From: Pelosinus sp. UFO1
Lineage (GTDB): Bacteria; Bacillota; Negativicutes; DSM-13327
Length of the DNA stretch: 64,000 nt
Direction: 5' to 3'
Assembly: GCF_000725345.1 (NCBI RefSeq)
Contig: NZ_CP008852.1
Span: 4,911,001 to 4,975,000 of the forward strand
Shown: positions 24,540 through 34,098 of the stretch, in pieces
How positions within the stretch are numbered: position 1 is the first letter of the stretch
Layout of the letters: every line of letters begins with the position of its first letter
The notes under the pieces: model-generated
Seen by the model: the letters and a program-made list of their open reading frames with translations, nothing else
What the model was told of the DNA's origin: nothing
Database searches by the model: none
Translations under genes and position numbers: made by a program

Positions 24540-25502
24540 TTGGATATTTCCAGTTTAGTTTTAGAGTATATACAAAACGATGTAGACTTAATCACGTGGA
24601 AAATTATTCTTAACTTTAAAACAATATTCTTAGGAATCATTATTGAAGCATTGCCTTTTATTTTAATCAGTGTAATCGTTTCGTCATTATTACATAATTT
24701 CGTTTCCGAGGAATTGATTCGTAGAGTGTTGCCTAAAAATAAAACATATAGCATTATGCTAGCGTGTTTTTTGGGAATGATTTTTCCAGCATGTGATTGT
24801 GGAATGGTACCAATTGTTAGACGGTTAGTAATGAAGGGTGTACCGTTATATTCTGCAGTGGCATTTATGCTTTCTGCCCCTATTATTAATCCAGTAGTAG
24901 CTACTGCTACGACATATGCTTTTAATAGCAGTGAAATGGCCTTAACTAGGATAAGTGTTGCTTTTTTAATAGCCTTTACCACAGGATGGTTAATCAGTAA
25001 GTTGTTTAAAGGTACGGAGTTAAAAGATATGGAACATAGCCATAATCATAGTTGCGGTTGTACATGTCATTCGCATAGTGAACATAAAGTGCTGTTGCGC
25101 GAAAAATTCTTGAATGTTCTAGATGATGCGTGTAATGAGTTTTTTGAAATGGGAAAGTATTTAATACTTGGATCATTTATAGGTGCGGCTGTACAGACCT
25201 TTATACCTCGAGGACTTCTTCTGAATATTGGTCATGAACCACTACTATCAATCATCGTAATGATGTTATTTGCATTTGCAATTTCGGTCTGTTCCTCTGC
25301 CGATGCATTTATTGCTTCATCATTTAGCACTAGTTTTACGACTGGATCACTTGTTGCTTTTATGGTTTTCGGTCCAATGATAGATATAAAGAATACGTTA
25401 ATGCTTTTACATACTTTTCGTTTACGGTTCGTGATTTTCTTGGTGGCGATAGTTTCGTTATTATGCGTATTAGAAACATATCTATTGATTAATATATTAT
25501 AG
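24540..25502 (+). CDS. UPF0718/DUF318-type permease (YcgR/YraQ-like)
   Basis: A 320-residue integral membrane protein with about eight spans. Family marks are FLGMIFPACDCGMVPIVRRL, LSAPIINPVVATATTYAF and SVCSSADAFIASSF. A cytoplasmic loop is rich in histidine and cysteine (HSHNHSCGCTCHSHSEH), suggesting metal binding. The start is TTG 24540, behind CTAGGAGG; the longer reading from 24501 covers a hairpin. It forms an operon with a DUF1980 protein (19 bases on) and a YibE/F protein. In Bacillus the ycgR-ycgQ pair matches the first two genes and responds to zinc; a metal-linked role here is inferred. Confidence 0.85.
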   Translation: MDISSLVLEYIQNDVDLITWKIILNFKTIFLGIIIEALPFILISVIVSSLLHNFVSEELIRRVLPKNKTYSIMLACFLGMIFPACDCGMVPIVRRLVMKGVPLYSAVAFMLSAPIINPVVATATTYAFNSSEMALTRISVAFLIAFTTGWLISKLFKGTELKDMEHSHNHSCGCTCHSHSEHKVLLREKFLNVLDDACNEFFEMGKYLILGSFIGAAVQTFIPRGLLLNIGHEPLLSIIVMMLFAFAISVCSSADAFIASSFSTSFTTGSLVAFMVFGPMIDIKNTLMLLHTFRLRFVIFLVAIVSLLCVLETYLLINIL

Positions 25503-25521
25503 AAGTGAGGTCACGTTAGAA

Positions 25522-26274
25522 ATGCCACAATTAAACAGGGATATTTTCGTAAGAGTTGTACTATTATTGGGATTTATTATACTGTTATTTTCAATAATCA
25601 CTACTAGCCAGTTAACTTTATATGTTCATCCCAGAGTTACGAGTTTAATCAAAATATCCGGATATATACTCTTTATGATGTTTCTAAGACAGTGTTGGAA
25701 TTTAAAGAAGGCATGGAATCAGTCTGTATGCGGATCTCATAGTCATAGAACATATTGGAAATATTCCCCGTTCGTTCTGACCTTGTTAATCGCTTTTATA
25801 TTACCGAATTCATCTCTTAACGCAAGCTTAGTTAATAATAAAGGCTTGAATAGTCAGATTTCCAATGAAGTTTCTAACAGAGAATACCGGCCATTGGCAG
25901 ATGAACTTCGACAAACAAACTTTATTAAAGTTTCGGATCAAAACTTTCTTGGAGTTATGTCTGAAATTAATCGTTATCCTAAAGAGTATGCAGGGAAAGA
26001 GATTGAGATGAAGGGATTTATTTTTAAAGGTTCAGCAACATCTCCCAATCGGTTCTCTTTAGTTAGATATGTTATTGGATGTTGTGTGGCAGATGCTTCT
26101 CCTTATGGTCTCTTGTGCGAAATTAAAGATGCAGCGAATTACACTGATGGAAATTGGTATCAAATTCAAGGAATTATAGAAACCAATGAGTATCAAGGAA
26201 AAGAATTTCCTATTATTAAAATTACATGGGTCAAGCAAATCGATGCGTTGTTTTCTCCTTATGTTTTCCCTTAA
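25522..26274 (+). CDS. DUF1980 / TIGR03943-family putative permease partner (YcgQ-like)
   Basis: A 250-residue protein with two N-terminal spans (about 8-28 and 36-54), a third near 82-100, and an extracytoplasmic C-terminal domain. The family signature is RYVIGCCVADASPYGLLCE (about residues 183-201) with paired cysteines, followed by WYQIQGIIE. TIGR03943 proteins are nearly always encoded next to a UPF0718 permease, as here, and are taken as its partner subunit. Start ATG with GAAGTGAGG upstream, 19 bases from the permease stop. Confidence 0.85.
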   Translation: MPQLNRDIFVRVVLLLGFIILLFSIITTSQLTLYVHPRVTSLIKISGYILFMMFLRQCWNLKKAWNQSVCGSHSHRTYWKYSPFVLTLLIAFILPNSSLNASLVNNKGLNSQISNEVSNREYRPLADELRQTNFIKVSDQNFLGVMSEINRYPKEYAGKEIEMKGFIFKGSATSPNRFSLVRYVIGCCVADASPYGLLCEIKDAANYTDGNWYQIQGIIETNEYQGKEFPIIKITWVKQIDALFSPYVFP

Positions 26275-26358
26275 GGTTAACACTAACTGAGTTTGCTTAG
26301 CTAGCATTTAGGAAGTATATGTTATAGTTTACTATTTTACATTAATGGGGGGAATCTG

Positions 26359-27489
26359 TTGAAACAGAGATGGTATACGATTTGTTATTCTTTAATATTC
26401 TTAGGTTTGATGGCTTTTCTATTTACTTATTTTGAGTTAGATACACAAACAAAAAACATTGTTGACTCTAGTTCTTCTCATTATGAAAATGCAATCGTAT
26501 TATCAAAGAGTATGCTTATAGATGAACACCCAGATTATTATCAAGAGGAATTGGTTAAAGTACGGTTAGAGACTGGGGCAAATAAAGGTCAAATCGTAGA
26601 AATTAGACATTCTATTGCTGCGAAGCAACAGATTTTTGATTTAGTTGTAAACCCCGGAGATCGTTTGGTTATCGAAATTCTCAATGAAAATGGAATAGAA
26701 GGCTATTATATAGGTGATTTTTATCGAATTCCATATTTCATATTATTATTAGGTATATTATTATTAGGATTATTTATTTTTGGACGAATTACAGGTGTTA
26801 AGTCATTAATAGGCATTGGACTTGTTTTGTTTTTGCTTTGGCATGGTTTTTTAGCGCATACCATGCACTCACAGTTAAATATCTATTTGCTGACTCTATT
26901 GTATTGTGGATTTATAAGCCTACTTGTACTTATGTTAGTTGGTGGTTTTAGAAAAAAAACATGGGCAGCTTTGCTTGGTACTTGGGGCGGTGTTTTTATT
27001 GCAGGCTTATTATCCTATATGACAATACAACTCATGCATTTGACGGGTATTGATACAGAAGAGGCTGTTACTCTAAAAGCGGGTATACCTTCAATCGATT
27101 TTCAAGGCATATTGTTCGCGAGTATAATCATTGGTGCGTTAGGGGCTATTATAGATGTAACAATTTCTATAGCTTCAGCTCAATATGAAATATGGGCTGC
27201 AAATCCGAAAATTGACTGGAGAGATCTGTATAAACGCGGTATGAATGTTGGCAGAGACATGATGGGTGCTATGGTTAATACTCTAATTTTGGCATATGTT
27301 GGTGGTTTTATGCCATCATTACTATTGCTAGCTAGCTATAATGGTGTGTCTTTTACCCATATAATCAATACACAAAGTATTATGACCGAATTAATTAGGG
27401 CGATAATAGGAAGTATTGGTTTGATTTATGCAATACCTCTCACGGCCATCATTTCGTCTATGCTTTTGTGTTGCAAGAAACCACAGTAA
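26359..27489 (+). CDS. YibE/F-family membrane protein
   Basis: A 376-residue YibE/F-like protein: one N-terminal span, an extracytoplasmic segment (about 35-125, VRLETGANKGQIVEI), then seven or so spans. Conserved parts include GALGAIIDVTISIASAQYEI and RGMNVGRDMMGAMVNTLILAYVGG. The function of the family is unknown. The 84-base gap from the DUF1980 gene has no terminator, and the start (TTG 26359) follows GGGGGGAA, so it is probably in the same operon. The unit ends at a hairpin duplicated from 24089. Confidence 0.85.
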   Translation: MKQRWYTICYSLIFLGLMAFLFTYFELDTQTKNIVDSSSSHYENAIVLSKSMLIDEHPDYYQEELVKVRLETGANKGQIVEIRHSIAAKQQIFDLVVNPGDRLVIEILNENGIEGYYIGDFYRIPYFILLLGILLLGLFIFGRITGVKSLIGIGLVLFLLWHGFLAHTMHSQLNIYLLTLLYCGFISLLVLMLVGGFRKKTWAALLGTWGGVFIAGLLSYMTIQLMHLTGIDTEEAVTLKAGIPSIDFQGILFASIIIGALGAIIDVTISIASAQYEIWAANPKIDWRDLYKRGMNVGRDMMGAMVNTLILAYVGGFMPSLLLLASYNGVSFTHIINTQSIMTELIRAIIGSIGLIYAIPLTAIISSMLLCCKKPQ

Positions 27490-27521
27490 ATCACTGGTTC
27501 AGCTCGTCTCCACAACAAAAA

Positions 27522-27672
27522 AGCCTCGGCAATACTACTAATGTAGTGTTGTCGAGGATTTTTTGTTTTATAAGGTTTTATAATGATCTTTTTGGGGCAT
27601 ATAGTGCCTGTATCCAGTCGTTAGCTTGCACTATATTGACCATATTTTTTCGGCGATATGCCAACTGCTTTT
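27522..27672. repeat. Duplicated terminator plus AraC 3' end, right copy
   Basis: Counterpart of 24089-24225. Its minus strand from 27672 to 27621 is the genuine C-terminal coding end of the AraC gene. The hairpin CCTCGGCAATACTAC (27524-27538) with 27543-27557 terminates the YibE/F operon and is followed by TTTTTTG. Confidence 0.85.
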
Positions 27673-28481
27673 GTAAACGCTTTTAAGAAGTTGCTGTAAT
27701 CATTAAAGCCACACTTCTCACAGACTTCACCGACTCCGTGCCCCATAGTTAATAAAGATTTTGCGATGGTAATACGCCGGGCATTAATGTACTTGTTAAT
27801 CGTGGTGCCTGTAGTTGCCTTGAAAATCCTGCAGATATAAGAGGTACTGATGTAGAACTGTTCTGCCAGCTGTTCTACAGTAATCACCTCGGTAATATGT
27901 TGATTGATGTAGGTCAGGATTTCTTGCACCTGTTGATTGTACTGAAAGTTGGAATCCGCTATTTCTGAGCTATGGTTGTTGATAAATAAACTATTGATCA
28001 TAACCATCATTTCCATAAAAGCTACCCGTTCAAGAATATCACTGCCAAATTCATTTAATGTAGTTATTTTGCCAATATAATAAAGAAAGCGATGCTGCTG
28101 CTCTTTGTTTAATGAAATACGATGGTTAAATAGCTGATTACGCTCGGTAAAACAATAGTTCAGGTCTGTTTTTGTCGTCGAAATTTCCTTTAAAAAATCA
28201 GGGTGGATCGAGATAATAATACGTTCATGAACCATGTTATTGATTTGGGTTAGATAATGGCTCTCAAATTGATTGATAATAAATAAATCTCCTGGATTAA
28301 TATCATAAAAACGGTTATCGATAAGAAACTGTCTCCCGCCTGAAATGGAATAATAGATTTCATAACAATCATGGATATGCATATCCATGATTTTCTCTTC
28401 TTTGTGCAAATGTGCGATTGCATAATATTTGTTTTTCAGGCATTCCAAGATTGCTAACTTGCAAGATGTGAATTTCTCCAT
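27621..28481 (-). CDS. AraC-family transcriptional regulator
   Basis: A 286-residue regulator. The N-terminal cupin includes HIHDCYEIYYSISGGRQFLI and DLFIINQFESHYL. The C-terminal HTH pair (about 190-285) reads YINQHITEVITVEQLAEQFYISTSYICRIF and CGFNDYSNFLKAFTKAVGISPKKYG. ATG 28481 lies nine bases after AAAGGA; further upstream ATG codons lack spacing. It is divergent from the dhuD/dhuI-like pair, which it probably controls in response to a uronate-derived ligand. Its last codons are duplicated at 24174-24225. Confidence 0.85.
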   Translation of the reverse strand: MEKFTSCKLAILECLKNKYYAIAHLHKEEKIMDMHIHDCYEIYYSISGGRQFLIDNRFYDINPGDLFIINQFESHYLTQINNMVHERIIISIHPDFLKEISTTKTDLNYCFTERNQLFNHRISLNKEQQHRFLYYIGKITTLNEFGSDILERVAFMEMMVMINSLFINNHSSEIADSNFQYNQQVQEILTYINQHITEVITVEQLAEQFYISTSYICRIFKATTGTTINKYINARRITIAKSLLTMGHGVGEVCEKCGFNDYSNFLKAFTKAVGISPKKYGQYSAS

Positions 28482-28648
28482 AGTACACATCCTTTCTATG
28501 CTAATTATAATGGGCTTGTTCAAGATATGCAATATTTATAAGAAAGAATGACAAGATTATGAAATATTAGTATGATATACTGCTTTCATAGGTAAGATAA
28601 GCAAGAATCTAGCAACAGGGGTTTTAAATAAAAAGGAGGTAAAATAGA

Positions 28649-29434
28649 ATGGATATTTTGAAAAAGTTTTCCCTGGAGGGAAAAGTTGCATTAGTAACTG
28701 GCGGATCGTATGGAATAGGTTTTGCAATTGGGAGTGCTTATGCCCAAGCAGGTGCAAAGATTGTTTTTAATGATATAAATCAAGATTTGGTGGATAAAGG
28801 AATCAAAGCTTATAAAGAAGCTGGAATCAATGCTTTTGGCTATGTATCTGACGTAACTAAGGAAGAGGAAGTACAAGCCATGGTAGCAAAAGTGGAACAA
28901 GAGGTTGGTATCATTGATATTCTTGTAAACAACGCTGGTATTATTAAACGTATTCCGATGCATGAAATGTCAGCAGCAGAATTTCGTCAGGTAATCGATA
29001 TCGATTTAAATGGACCATTTATCGTGGCAAAAGCAGTAATACCTTCAATGATTAAAAAAGGTCATGGGAAAATTATCAACATCTGTTCGATGATGAGTGA
29101 ACTTGGACGTGAAACAGTATCTGCGTATGCAGCCGCTAAAGGCGGATTGAAGATGTTAACAAGAAATATTGCATCAGAATATGGACAGTATAATATCCAA
29201 TGTAATGGCCTTGGACCTGGTTATATTGCAACCCCACAAACAGCACCTCTAAGAGAAGAAGGACATCCATTCAATAGCTTTATTATTGCAAAAACACCGG
29301 CTGCTCGCTGGGGAACACCTGAAGATTTACAGAGCCCTGCAGTATTTTTAGCATCCGATGCTTCTGATTTTGTTAACGGACATATCCTTTATGTAGATGG
29401 CGGTATCTTAGCTTATATTGGAAAACAACCGTAA
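28649..29434 (+). CDS. SDR dehydrogenase, KduD/DhuD or gluconate 5-dehydrogenase type
   Basis: A 261-residue short-chain dehydrogenase: TGGSYGIG (18-25) for the cofactor, NNAGI, catalytic Ser in ICSMMSE, and YAAAKGG (Tyr-x-x-x-Lys). The sequence fits the gluconate 5-dehydrogenase/KduD/DhuD branch. The next gene encodes an RpiB-like isomerase; in streptococci such a pair (DhuI, DhuD) converts the 4-deoxy-5-ketouronate made from unsaturated uronic acids to 2-keto-3-deoxygluconate. That is the favoured assignment on context. AAAGGAGG precedes the ATG. A 32-base gap separates the two genes. Confidence 0.85.
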   Translation: MDILKKFSLEGKVALVTGGSYGIGFAIGSAYAQAGAKIVFNDINQDLVDKGIKAYKEAGINAFGYVSDVTKEEEVQAMVAKVEQEVGIIDILVNNAGIIKRIPMHEMSAAEFRQVIDIDLNGPFIVAKAVIPSMIKKGHGKIINICSMMSELGRETVSAYAAAKGGLKMLTRNIASEYGQYNIQCNGLGPGYIATPQTAPLREEGHPFNSFIIAKTPAARWGTPEDLQSPAVFLASDASDFVNGHILYVDGGILAYIGKQP

Positions 29435-29466
29435 CTTTAGAATTGGATTATAGGAGGCGTAAAAAT

Positions 29467-30105
29467 ATGAAAATTGCATTAATCAATGAAAATAGCCAAG
29501 CGGCTAAAAATGAAATGATTTGTTCCGCTTTGAAAAAAGTGGTAGAACCTATGGGCCATGAAGTATTTAACTACGGAATGTATGGTGCTGAGGATAAAGA
29601 GCAATTGACTTATGTACAGAATGGAATTCTGGCAGCGATCTTGTTAAACTCAAAAGCAGTAGATTATGTTATAACAGGATGTGGCACAGGAGAAGGTGCT
29701 ATGTTATCGTGCAATTCCTTTCCAGGAGTGTTATGCGGACATGTGGTGGATCCATCCGATGCCTATATGTTTGCTCAAATCAATGACGGAAATGCAATTG
29801 CGTTACCCTTTGCCAAAGGATTTGGCTGGGGTGCTGAATTAAACCTTGAATACATTTTTGAAAAATTATTTCTAGGCGAAAGCGGGCAAGGTTATCCAAA
29901 AGATAGAGTAATCCCAGAACAACGCAACAAGAAAATCTTAGATGAAGTTAAAAAAGTAACTCATCAAGATATGCTGACGATATTAAAAAATATTGATCAA
30001 GAGTTATTAAAAGGTGCAGTAAGTGGAGAGAAATTCCAAGAGTATTTCTTCGCAAATTGCAAAAATGACGAAATTGCCGCTTATATCAAACGTGTATTAG
30101 CTTAA
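29467..30105 (+). CDS. RpiB/LacAB-family sugar isomerase (DhuI-like)
   Basis: A 212-residue protein of the RpiB/LacA/LacB family. The N-terminus (MKIALINENSQAAKNEMI) and VDYVITGCGTGEGAMLSCNSFPGVLCG-like core (GCGTGxG; catalytic cysteine region) are present. It is about 60 residues longer than RpiB (150), in line with the DhuI subgroup that isomerises 4-deoxy-L-threo-5-hexosulose-uronate. ATG 29467 follows TAGGAGG. It is the second gene of the operon under the divergent AraC regulator and is followed by a terminator. No unsaturated-uronyl hydrolase or lyase lies in the window. Confidence 0.82.
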   Translation: MKIALINENSQAAKNEMICSALKKVVEPMGHEVFNYGMYGAEDKEQLTYVQNGILAAILLNSKAVDYVITGCGTGEGAMLSCNSFPGVLCGHVVDPSDAYMFAQINDGNAIALPFAKGFGWGAELNLEYIFEKLFLGESGQGYPKDRVIPEQRNKKILDEVKKVTHQDMLTILKNIDQELLKGAVSGEKFQEYFFANCKNDEIAAYIKRVLA

Positions 30106-30115
30106 CTGCACAAAA

Positions 30116-30156
30116 AAATGCCCTAAAGTTCAGAGCGAATGAACTTTAGGGCATTT
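30116..30156. terminator. Terminator between dhuI-like and nhaC-like genes
   Basis: AAATGCCCTAAAGTTCA (30116-30132) pairs perfectly with 30140-30156; A-run upstream and T-rich downstream allow action on both strands. Confidence 0.9.
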
Positions 30157-30261
30157 GTCGTTTGGAAGCACTCGAAGTGTAATTTGAACTAGGGGTTGTA
30201 TGTAAGATTTGAACATCCTTTTAATTAGATGAATAAGGGGGGATGCAGAGTCTTGGAGTCC

Positions 30262-31617
30262 CTATTCGCTTGTAGTGTTGGAATCGGTTGAATGATTCAA
30301 TTTGTATGAAAAAAATAAATTAACTAGGGGTACAAGGAAAAGATAAAAGGCATAAGGGATAAAGGCTGAATCTGTTGCGAGTGCAGCGGCAGGAACAGCT
30401 CCTGCAATATTCCAGGGGATGATAGCGGAGAGTACGATGACCGTATTTTCCATGTCGAGGGCCAATTGGTACTTGGTACGTTGTTTTTTCTCATAGATTT
30501 TATAGGCAAATTGATGGGTGAGCATGACTGCCAATGTTTGGTTGCAGCTAAAAGCAGCGGTAGCGATGCTGGATAGTATTGTAGTAGGATAGACACTGAT
30601 TTTTTCGCTAAGTCGCTCGAAGAAAAGTTCAATTGGCTGTAATAAACCAGTTCCCTCAAAAATGCCGGAGTAGGAAGAGGAAATTAAAACAATTAGAGCA
30701 ACTTTCAGCATAGAATATAGGCCGCCACCCTGAATGATATTGGCAAAGAAGCCGCCCTGTTCCATGGTGTAGCCTGTCATAATGTATGTTGCCATTTGTG
30801 AAATGGATATGTGTTGAACATAAACGCCAATCAGGATACCAGAAAGTATGCTGATACCCATTGATAATTTTACATCAATCCGAAAGGCTGCTAACAGGAG
30901 TATAATGGCAGCGGGAAATAAGGTAATTATGCCTATATCAAAAGATTTCAATATCTCGTCTGTCATTTGCGTGTTATAAAAGGACAGAGGATTCGCATTT
31001 GATAAGTAGGTATATCCTATAATTGAAAAGATAAATGGCAGGATCGAAGTTTTCATCATATTATTTATATTTATATACAGCTTGGTATCTGTCAAAGACG
31101 CTATAAGATTAGCACTCGAAGACATAGGGGAGCAGCGATCACCAAAATAGGCTCCTGCGATGATGGCACCTGCCGTCATATTGATATCAACATTACCCCC
31201 TTTGGCTAGTACCATAAGTACTACACCAATGGTTCCCACGGTGCCAAAAGAGGTTCCGAGTAAAAAGGATACTAGGCAGCAGAGTAAAAAGGCGGATAGT
31301 ATGAAGTACTTTGCACTGACAAAGGCAATTGCATAATACACTATAAAGGAGATCGTTCCACTGGCTCGCCAAACAGCTGTTATTGCGCCGATCAGGACAA
31401 AAATCTTGATGACAATAAGGGACTTTTTTGAGCCGATCATCATCATGTGAAGTAAATTTGTTACAGTATAACCTCGACGTAACGAGAGTAAAGAGAAGCA
31501 GATAAGCCCTAAAAGCAGAGAGTAAATAATGGAAATATCATGATAAATGCTAAAAAGCAGAGAAATAAAAAAAAGAATAAAGACGATTATAGTGTCCAAA
31601 GTCATCACTTCTTCCAT
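30262..31617 (-). CDS. Na+/H+ antiporter, NhaC family
   Basis: A 451-residue, roughly 12-span carrier. Family features include LGTSFGTVGTIGVVLMVLAKG, AGAIIAGAYFGDRCSPMSSS (the conserved acidic G-D-R-x-S-P-x-S motif) and SCNQTLAVMLTHQFA. NhaC members exchange Na+ for protons, and some exchange malate/lactate or other anions. Start codon uncertain: ATG 31617 lacks a clear site, while the methionine four codons in has GGAAG five bases before it. It is convergent with the uronate operon and may share its physiology, though no direct evidence shows this. Confidence 0.82.
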   Translation of the reverse strand: MEEVMTLDTIIVFILFFISLLFSIYHDISIIYSLLLGLICFSLLSLRRGYTVTNLLHMMMIGSKKSLIVIKIFVLIGAITAVWRASGTISFIVYYAIAFVSAKYFILSAFLLCCLVSFLLGTSFGTVGTIGVVLMVLAKGGNVDINMTAGAIIAGAYFGDRCSPMSSSANLIASLTDTKLYININNMMKTSILPFIFSIIGYTYLSNANPLSFYNTQMTDEILKSFDIGIITLFPAAIILLLAAFRIDVKLSMGISILSGILIGVYVQHISISQMATYIMTGYTMEQGGFFANIIQGGGLYSMLKVALIVLISSSYSGIFEGTGLLQPIELFFERLSEKISVYPTTILSSIATAAFSCNQTLAVMLTHQFAYKIYEKKQRTKYQLALDMENTVIVLSAIIPWNIAGAVPAAALATDSAFIPYAFYLFLVPLVNLFFSYKLNHSTDSNTTSE

Positions 31618-31775
31618 AATTATTTAATAAGATTGATTAGATACTAAGACACTTCAAATCTTATAGTGTATGTGCACTCCAAGTCAAGGCTGAAAAATGA
31701 CTCTTAACGTTGCATTTTGGCACTATTTGACGAATTTGGCTATTGGGTGTACAATGAACAATATTAAAAAGAAAA

Positions 31776-31852
31776 TTTTGGCAAACCAATTGAAAAATTG
31801 GGACGCAAAGCTATGGGTCTAAAGACAAGTTGTCTATGATTGCCAGGTTGCT
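31776..31852 (+). promoter_or_regulatory. c-di-GMP-I (GEMM) riboswitch aptamer
   Basis: The strand matches the class I c-di-GMP aptamer: GGCAAACC, the P2 stem CCAATTGAAAAATTGG, GGACGCAAAGCTATGGGTCT, a P3 stem (AGACAAGTTGTCT) and ATTGCCAGGTTGCT. The invariant GACGCAAAGC and GCCAGGTTGC elements are intact. It lies upstream of a terminator and an MCP gene, so c-di-GMP is predicted to control read-through. Confidence 0.93.
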
Positions 31853-31887
31853 AGTGAATCATAAATATTAATTATGATAAGTTAATT

Positions 31888-31918
31888 AGCACTTGCCTTG
31901 GGCAGGTGCTATTTTTGT
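31888..31918 (+). terminator. Riboswitch-controlled terminator
   Basis: AGCACTTGCC (31888-31897), TTG loop, GGCAGGTGCT (31901-31910), then ATTTTTG. It starts 36 bases after the aptamer and 81 bases before the MCP ribosome binding region, as in transcriptional GEMM platforms. Confidence 0.88.
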
Positions 31919-31998
31919 TGGGAGATAGGTAGGCCTTCAGGGTGGCTAGCTGGCAATTTGGGCAAGTAGTGAAAAATGAAGTTGGAGGAGAATTTTTT

Positions 31999-34020
31999 AT
32001 GAATTTGCTTAAATGGATGGGAAAAAGTATTCAGGTAAAGGTTACAGCTGTTTTAGTGATTGGGTTATTACTTACATTAAGTATTCTAGGAGTATGTAAT
32101 TTCTATAATGCAAAAAGCATATTAGTTTCAGATGTTGAGGAGGATCTTGTCCACCGAGCAAATGCCTATGCTGAAGACATTGGAACGTGGAAAGGCACTC
32201 GAGAAATCGAAGTTTCAATATTGGCAACGAACCAAAGTGTTGTTAATGGAGATACGGCGGGCGCACTTGCTTACTTAAAAGAAGAGATCAAGCGCAATCC
32301 GATTTATTCACGGTTTTGGCTTGTAGATGCTAAGGGGCAATCCATTCATACATCGGGTGATAGAACGAATATCGCTGATCGTGACTATTTTAAACAGGTC
32401 ATGTCAACTGGCAAAGTGGTAACTACCGATCCTATTATTTCTAAGGCGGATGGCAAAATGGTAGTATCTGTTGTTGCTCCGATCAAAAAGAACAACCAGA
32501 TTATAGGTGCTCTCGGCGGTACAGTCCCTATTGATGCTCTCATTTCACGTGTTAATGAAATTAAGGTTGCACAAAGTGGTTATGCCTATGTCATTCAAGG
32601 TGATGGATTAATCATTATACATCCTGATAAAGAACAAGTCATGAAGACCAATATACTAAAGGATCCTGATGGAAATAATCAGCTTAAAACGGTAATGAAT
32701 AAAATGGTAAATGGGGAAACTGGAACTGGTAATTACGTAGATGGGGGCATTACAAAGTATGTAGCTTACGCTCCTATTCCCGGAACTCACTGGAGTTTAG
32801 GGATTAATGCCCCAGAAAAAGAGATTTTTGTAAAATTAACACCGTTTCTAAGGTCCTCCCTTATTACAATTGGCTTGATTCTTATTGCTGCTTGTGGTTT
32901 TGGTATTCTAATTTCAAGGCGTTTAACGAAACCGATTATACGATTGAATCAAGCGATTGAAAAAATGGCAGAAGGTGACTTAACTTCTCAAGTGGCTGTT
33001 ATTGGTGGGGCGACAACGCAGAGTGTCGCGGGCAAGGACGAGTTAGAAGCAATGGGGATTTATTTTGATAGTATGGTGAAAAAAATACGCAGTTTGGTTC
33101 AACAAATTGCTACCTCAGCAGAGCAGGTAGCAGCATCTTCCGAGGAACTTACGGCAAGTGCAGAACAATCTTCTATAGCTGCCAATCAAGTAGCTGAAAC
33201 GATAACGGAAGTAGCTTCAGGCAGTGCTTCCCAAATGCAAGCAGTCGATGCTGCAACGGATGTTGTTGAGAAAATGTCTGCTAGTATACAGCAGGTAGCT
33301 GCTCATTCTGAAAATGTAGCAGCAACTGCCGAAAAGACCGCGCTTGCTGCCCGAAGTGGTGGTAAGGCAATCGAAGATACTACCAAACAGATGGAAAATA
33401 TCGAAAAAACAGTAACAAATTCAGCCCAGGTTGTTGAAAAACTTGGCGACCGTTCCAAAGAAATCGGCCAAATTGTTGATACGATTGCTGGAATTGCCGG
33501 TCAAACAAATCTCCTTGCATTAAATGCCGCTATCGAAGCAGCACGTGCTGGCGAGCAGGGCAGAGGGTTTGCTGTGGTAGCGGAAGAAGTTCGTAAACTA
33601 GCTGAACAATCCGAGGACGCAGCAAAGCATATTGCAGTACTCATTGGTGAAATTCAAGGGGATACAGAAATAGCGGTTAATGTGATGTCTGAAGGAACAA
33701 AAGAAGTCAAGCGAGGTTCAGAAGTAGTTCATACAGCAGGCAAGGCCTTCGGCGAAATCTTGAATTTAATAGAGCAAGTTTCTGATCAAATTCGGGATAT
33801 CTCTGCTGCCATTCAACAGGTAGCAGGTGGTAGTGAGCAAATTGTTTCCTCAATTAAGGAAATCGACAGAATAAGCGGCGCGACAGCAGGATATACGCAA
33901 ACTGTTTCGGCATCAACTGAGGAACAGTCTGCTTCGATGGAAGAGATCGCCGCTTCCAGTGAAGCCTTAGCCAAAATGTCTGAAGAACTTCGATCGATTA
34001 TAGCCCAATTTAAAGTATAA
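31999..34020 (+). CDS. Methyl-accepting chemotaxis protein, dCache type, under c-di-GMP riboswitch
   Basis: A 673-residue transmembrane receptor. Span 1 is near residues 14-36; a double-Cache ligand domain (about 40-285) has [32 protein letters not shown] and [15 protein letters not shown]; span 2 is near 290-312; HAMP follows; the signalling domain (380-673) has [21 protein letters not shown] with [15 protein letters not shown]. dCache_1 receptors bind amino acids, organic acids or similar. ATG 31999 is preceded by GGAGGAG at eight bases; the GTG 57 bases upstream is rejected. Expression is predicted to depend on c-di-GMP through the leader riboswitch. Confidence 0.92.
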   Translation: MNLLKWMGKSIQVKVTAVLVIGLLLTLSILGVCNFYNAKSILVSDVEEDLVHRANAYAEDIGTWKGTREIEVSILATNQSVVNGDTAGALAYLKEEIKRNPIYSRFWLVDAKGQSIHTSGDRTNIADRDYFKQVMSTGKVVTTDPIISKADGKMVVSVVAPIKKNNQIIGALGGTVPIDALISRVNEIKVAQSGYAYVIQGDGLIIIHPDKEQVMKTNILKDPDGNNQLKTVMNKMVNGETGTGNYVDGGITKYVAYAPIPGTHWSLGINAPEKEIFVKLTPFLRSSLITIGLILIAACGFGILISRRLTKPIIRLNQAIEKMAEGDLTSQVAVIGGATTQSVAGKDELEAMGIYFDSMVKKIRSLVQQIATSAEQVAASSEELTASAEQSSIAANQVAETITEVASGSASQMQAVDAATDVVEKMSASIQQVAAHSENVAATAEKTALAARSGGKAIEDTTKQMENIEKTVTNSAQVVEKLGDRSKEIGQIVDTIAGIAGQTNLLALNAAIEAARAGEQGRGFAVVAEEVRKLAEQSEDAAKHIAVLIGEIQGDTEIAVNVMSEGTKEVKRGSEVVHTAGKAFGEILNLIEQVSDQIRDISAAIQQVAGGSEQIVSSIKEIDRISGATAGYTQTVSASTEEQSASMEEIAASSEALAKMSEELRSIIAQFKV

Positions 34021-34033
34021 ATATCTCTCGTTA

Positions 34034-34070
34034 AAAAGCCGCTTAAAACGATACGTTTTAAGCGGCTTTT
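34034..34070. terminator. Bidirectional terminator, MCP versus sigma-54 regulator
   Basis: AAAAGCCGCTTAAAACG (34034-34050) pairs with 34054-34070, three-base loop, with T/A runs on both sides. Confidence 0.93.
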
Positions 34071-34098
34071 GACTATCTAAAAGAAAATGCTATTTTCC

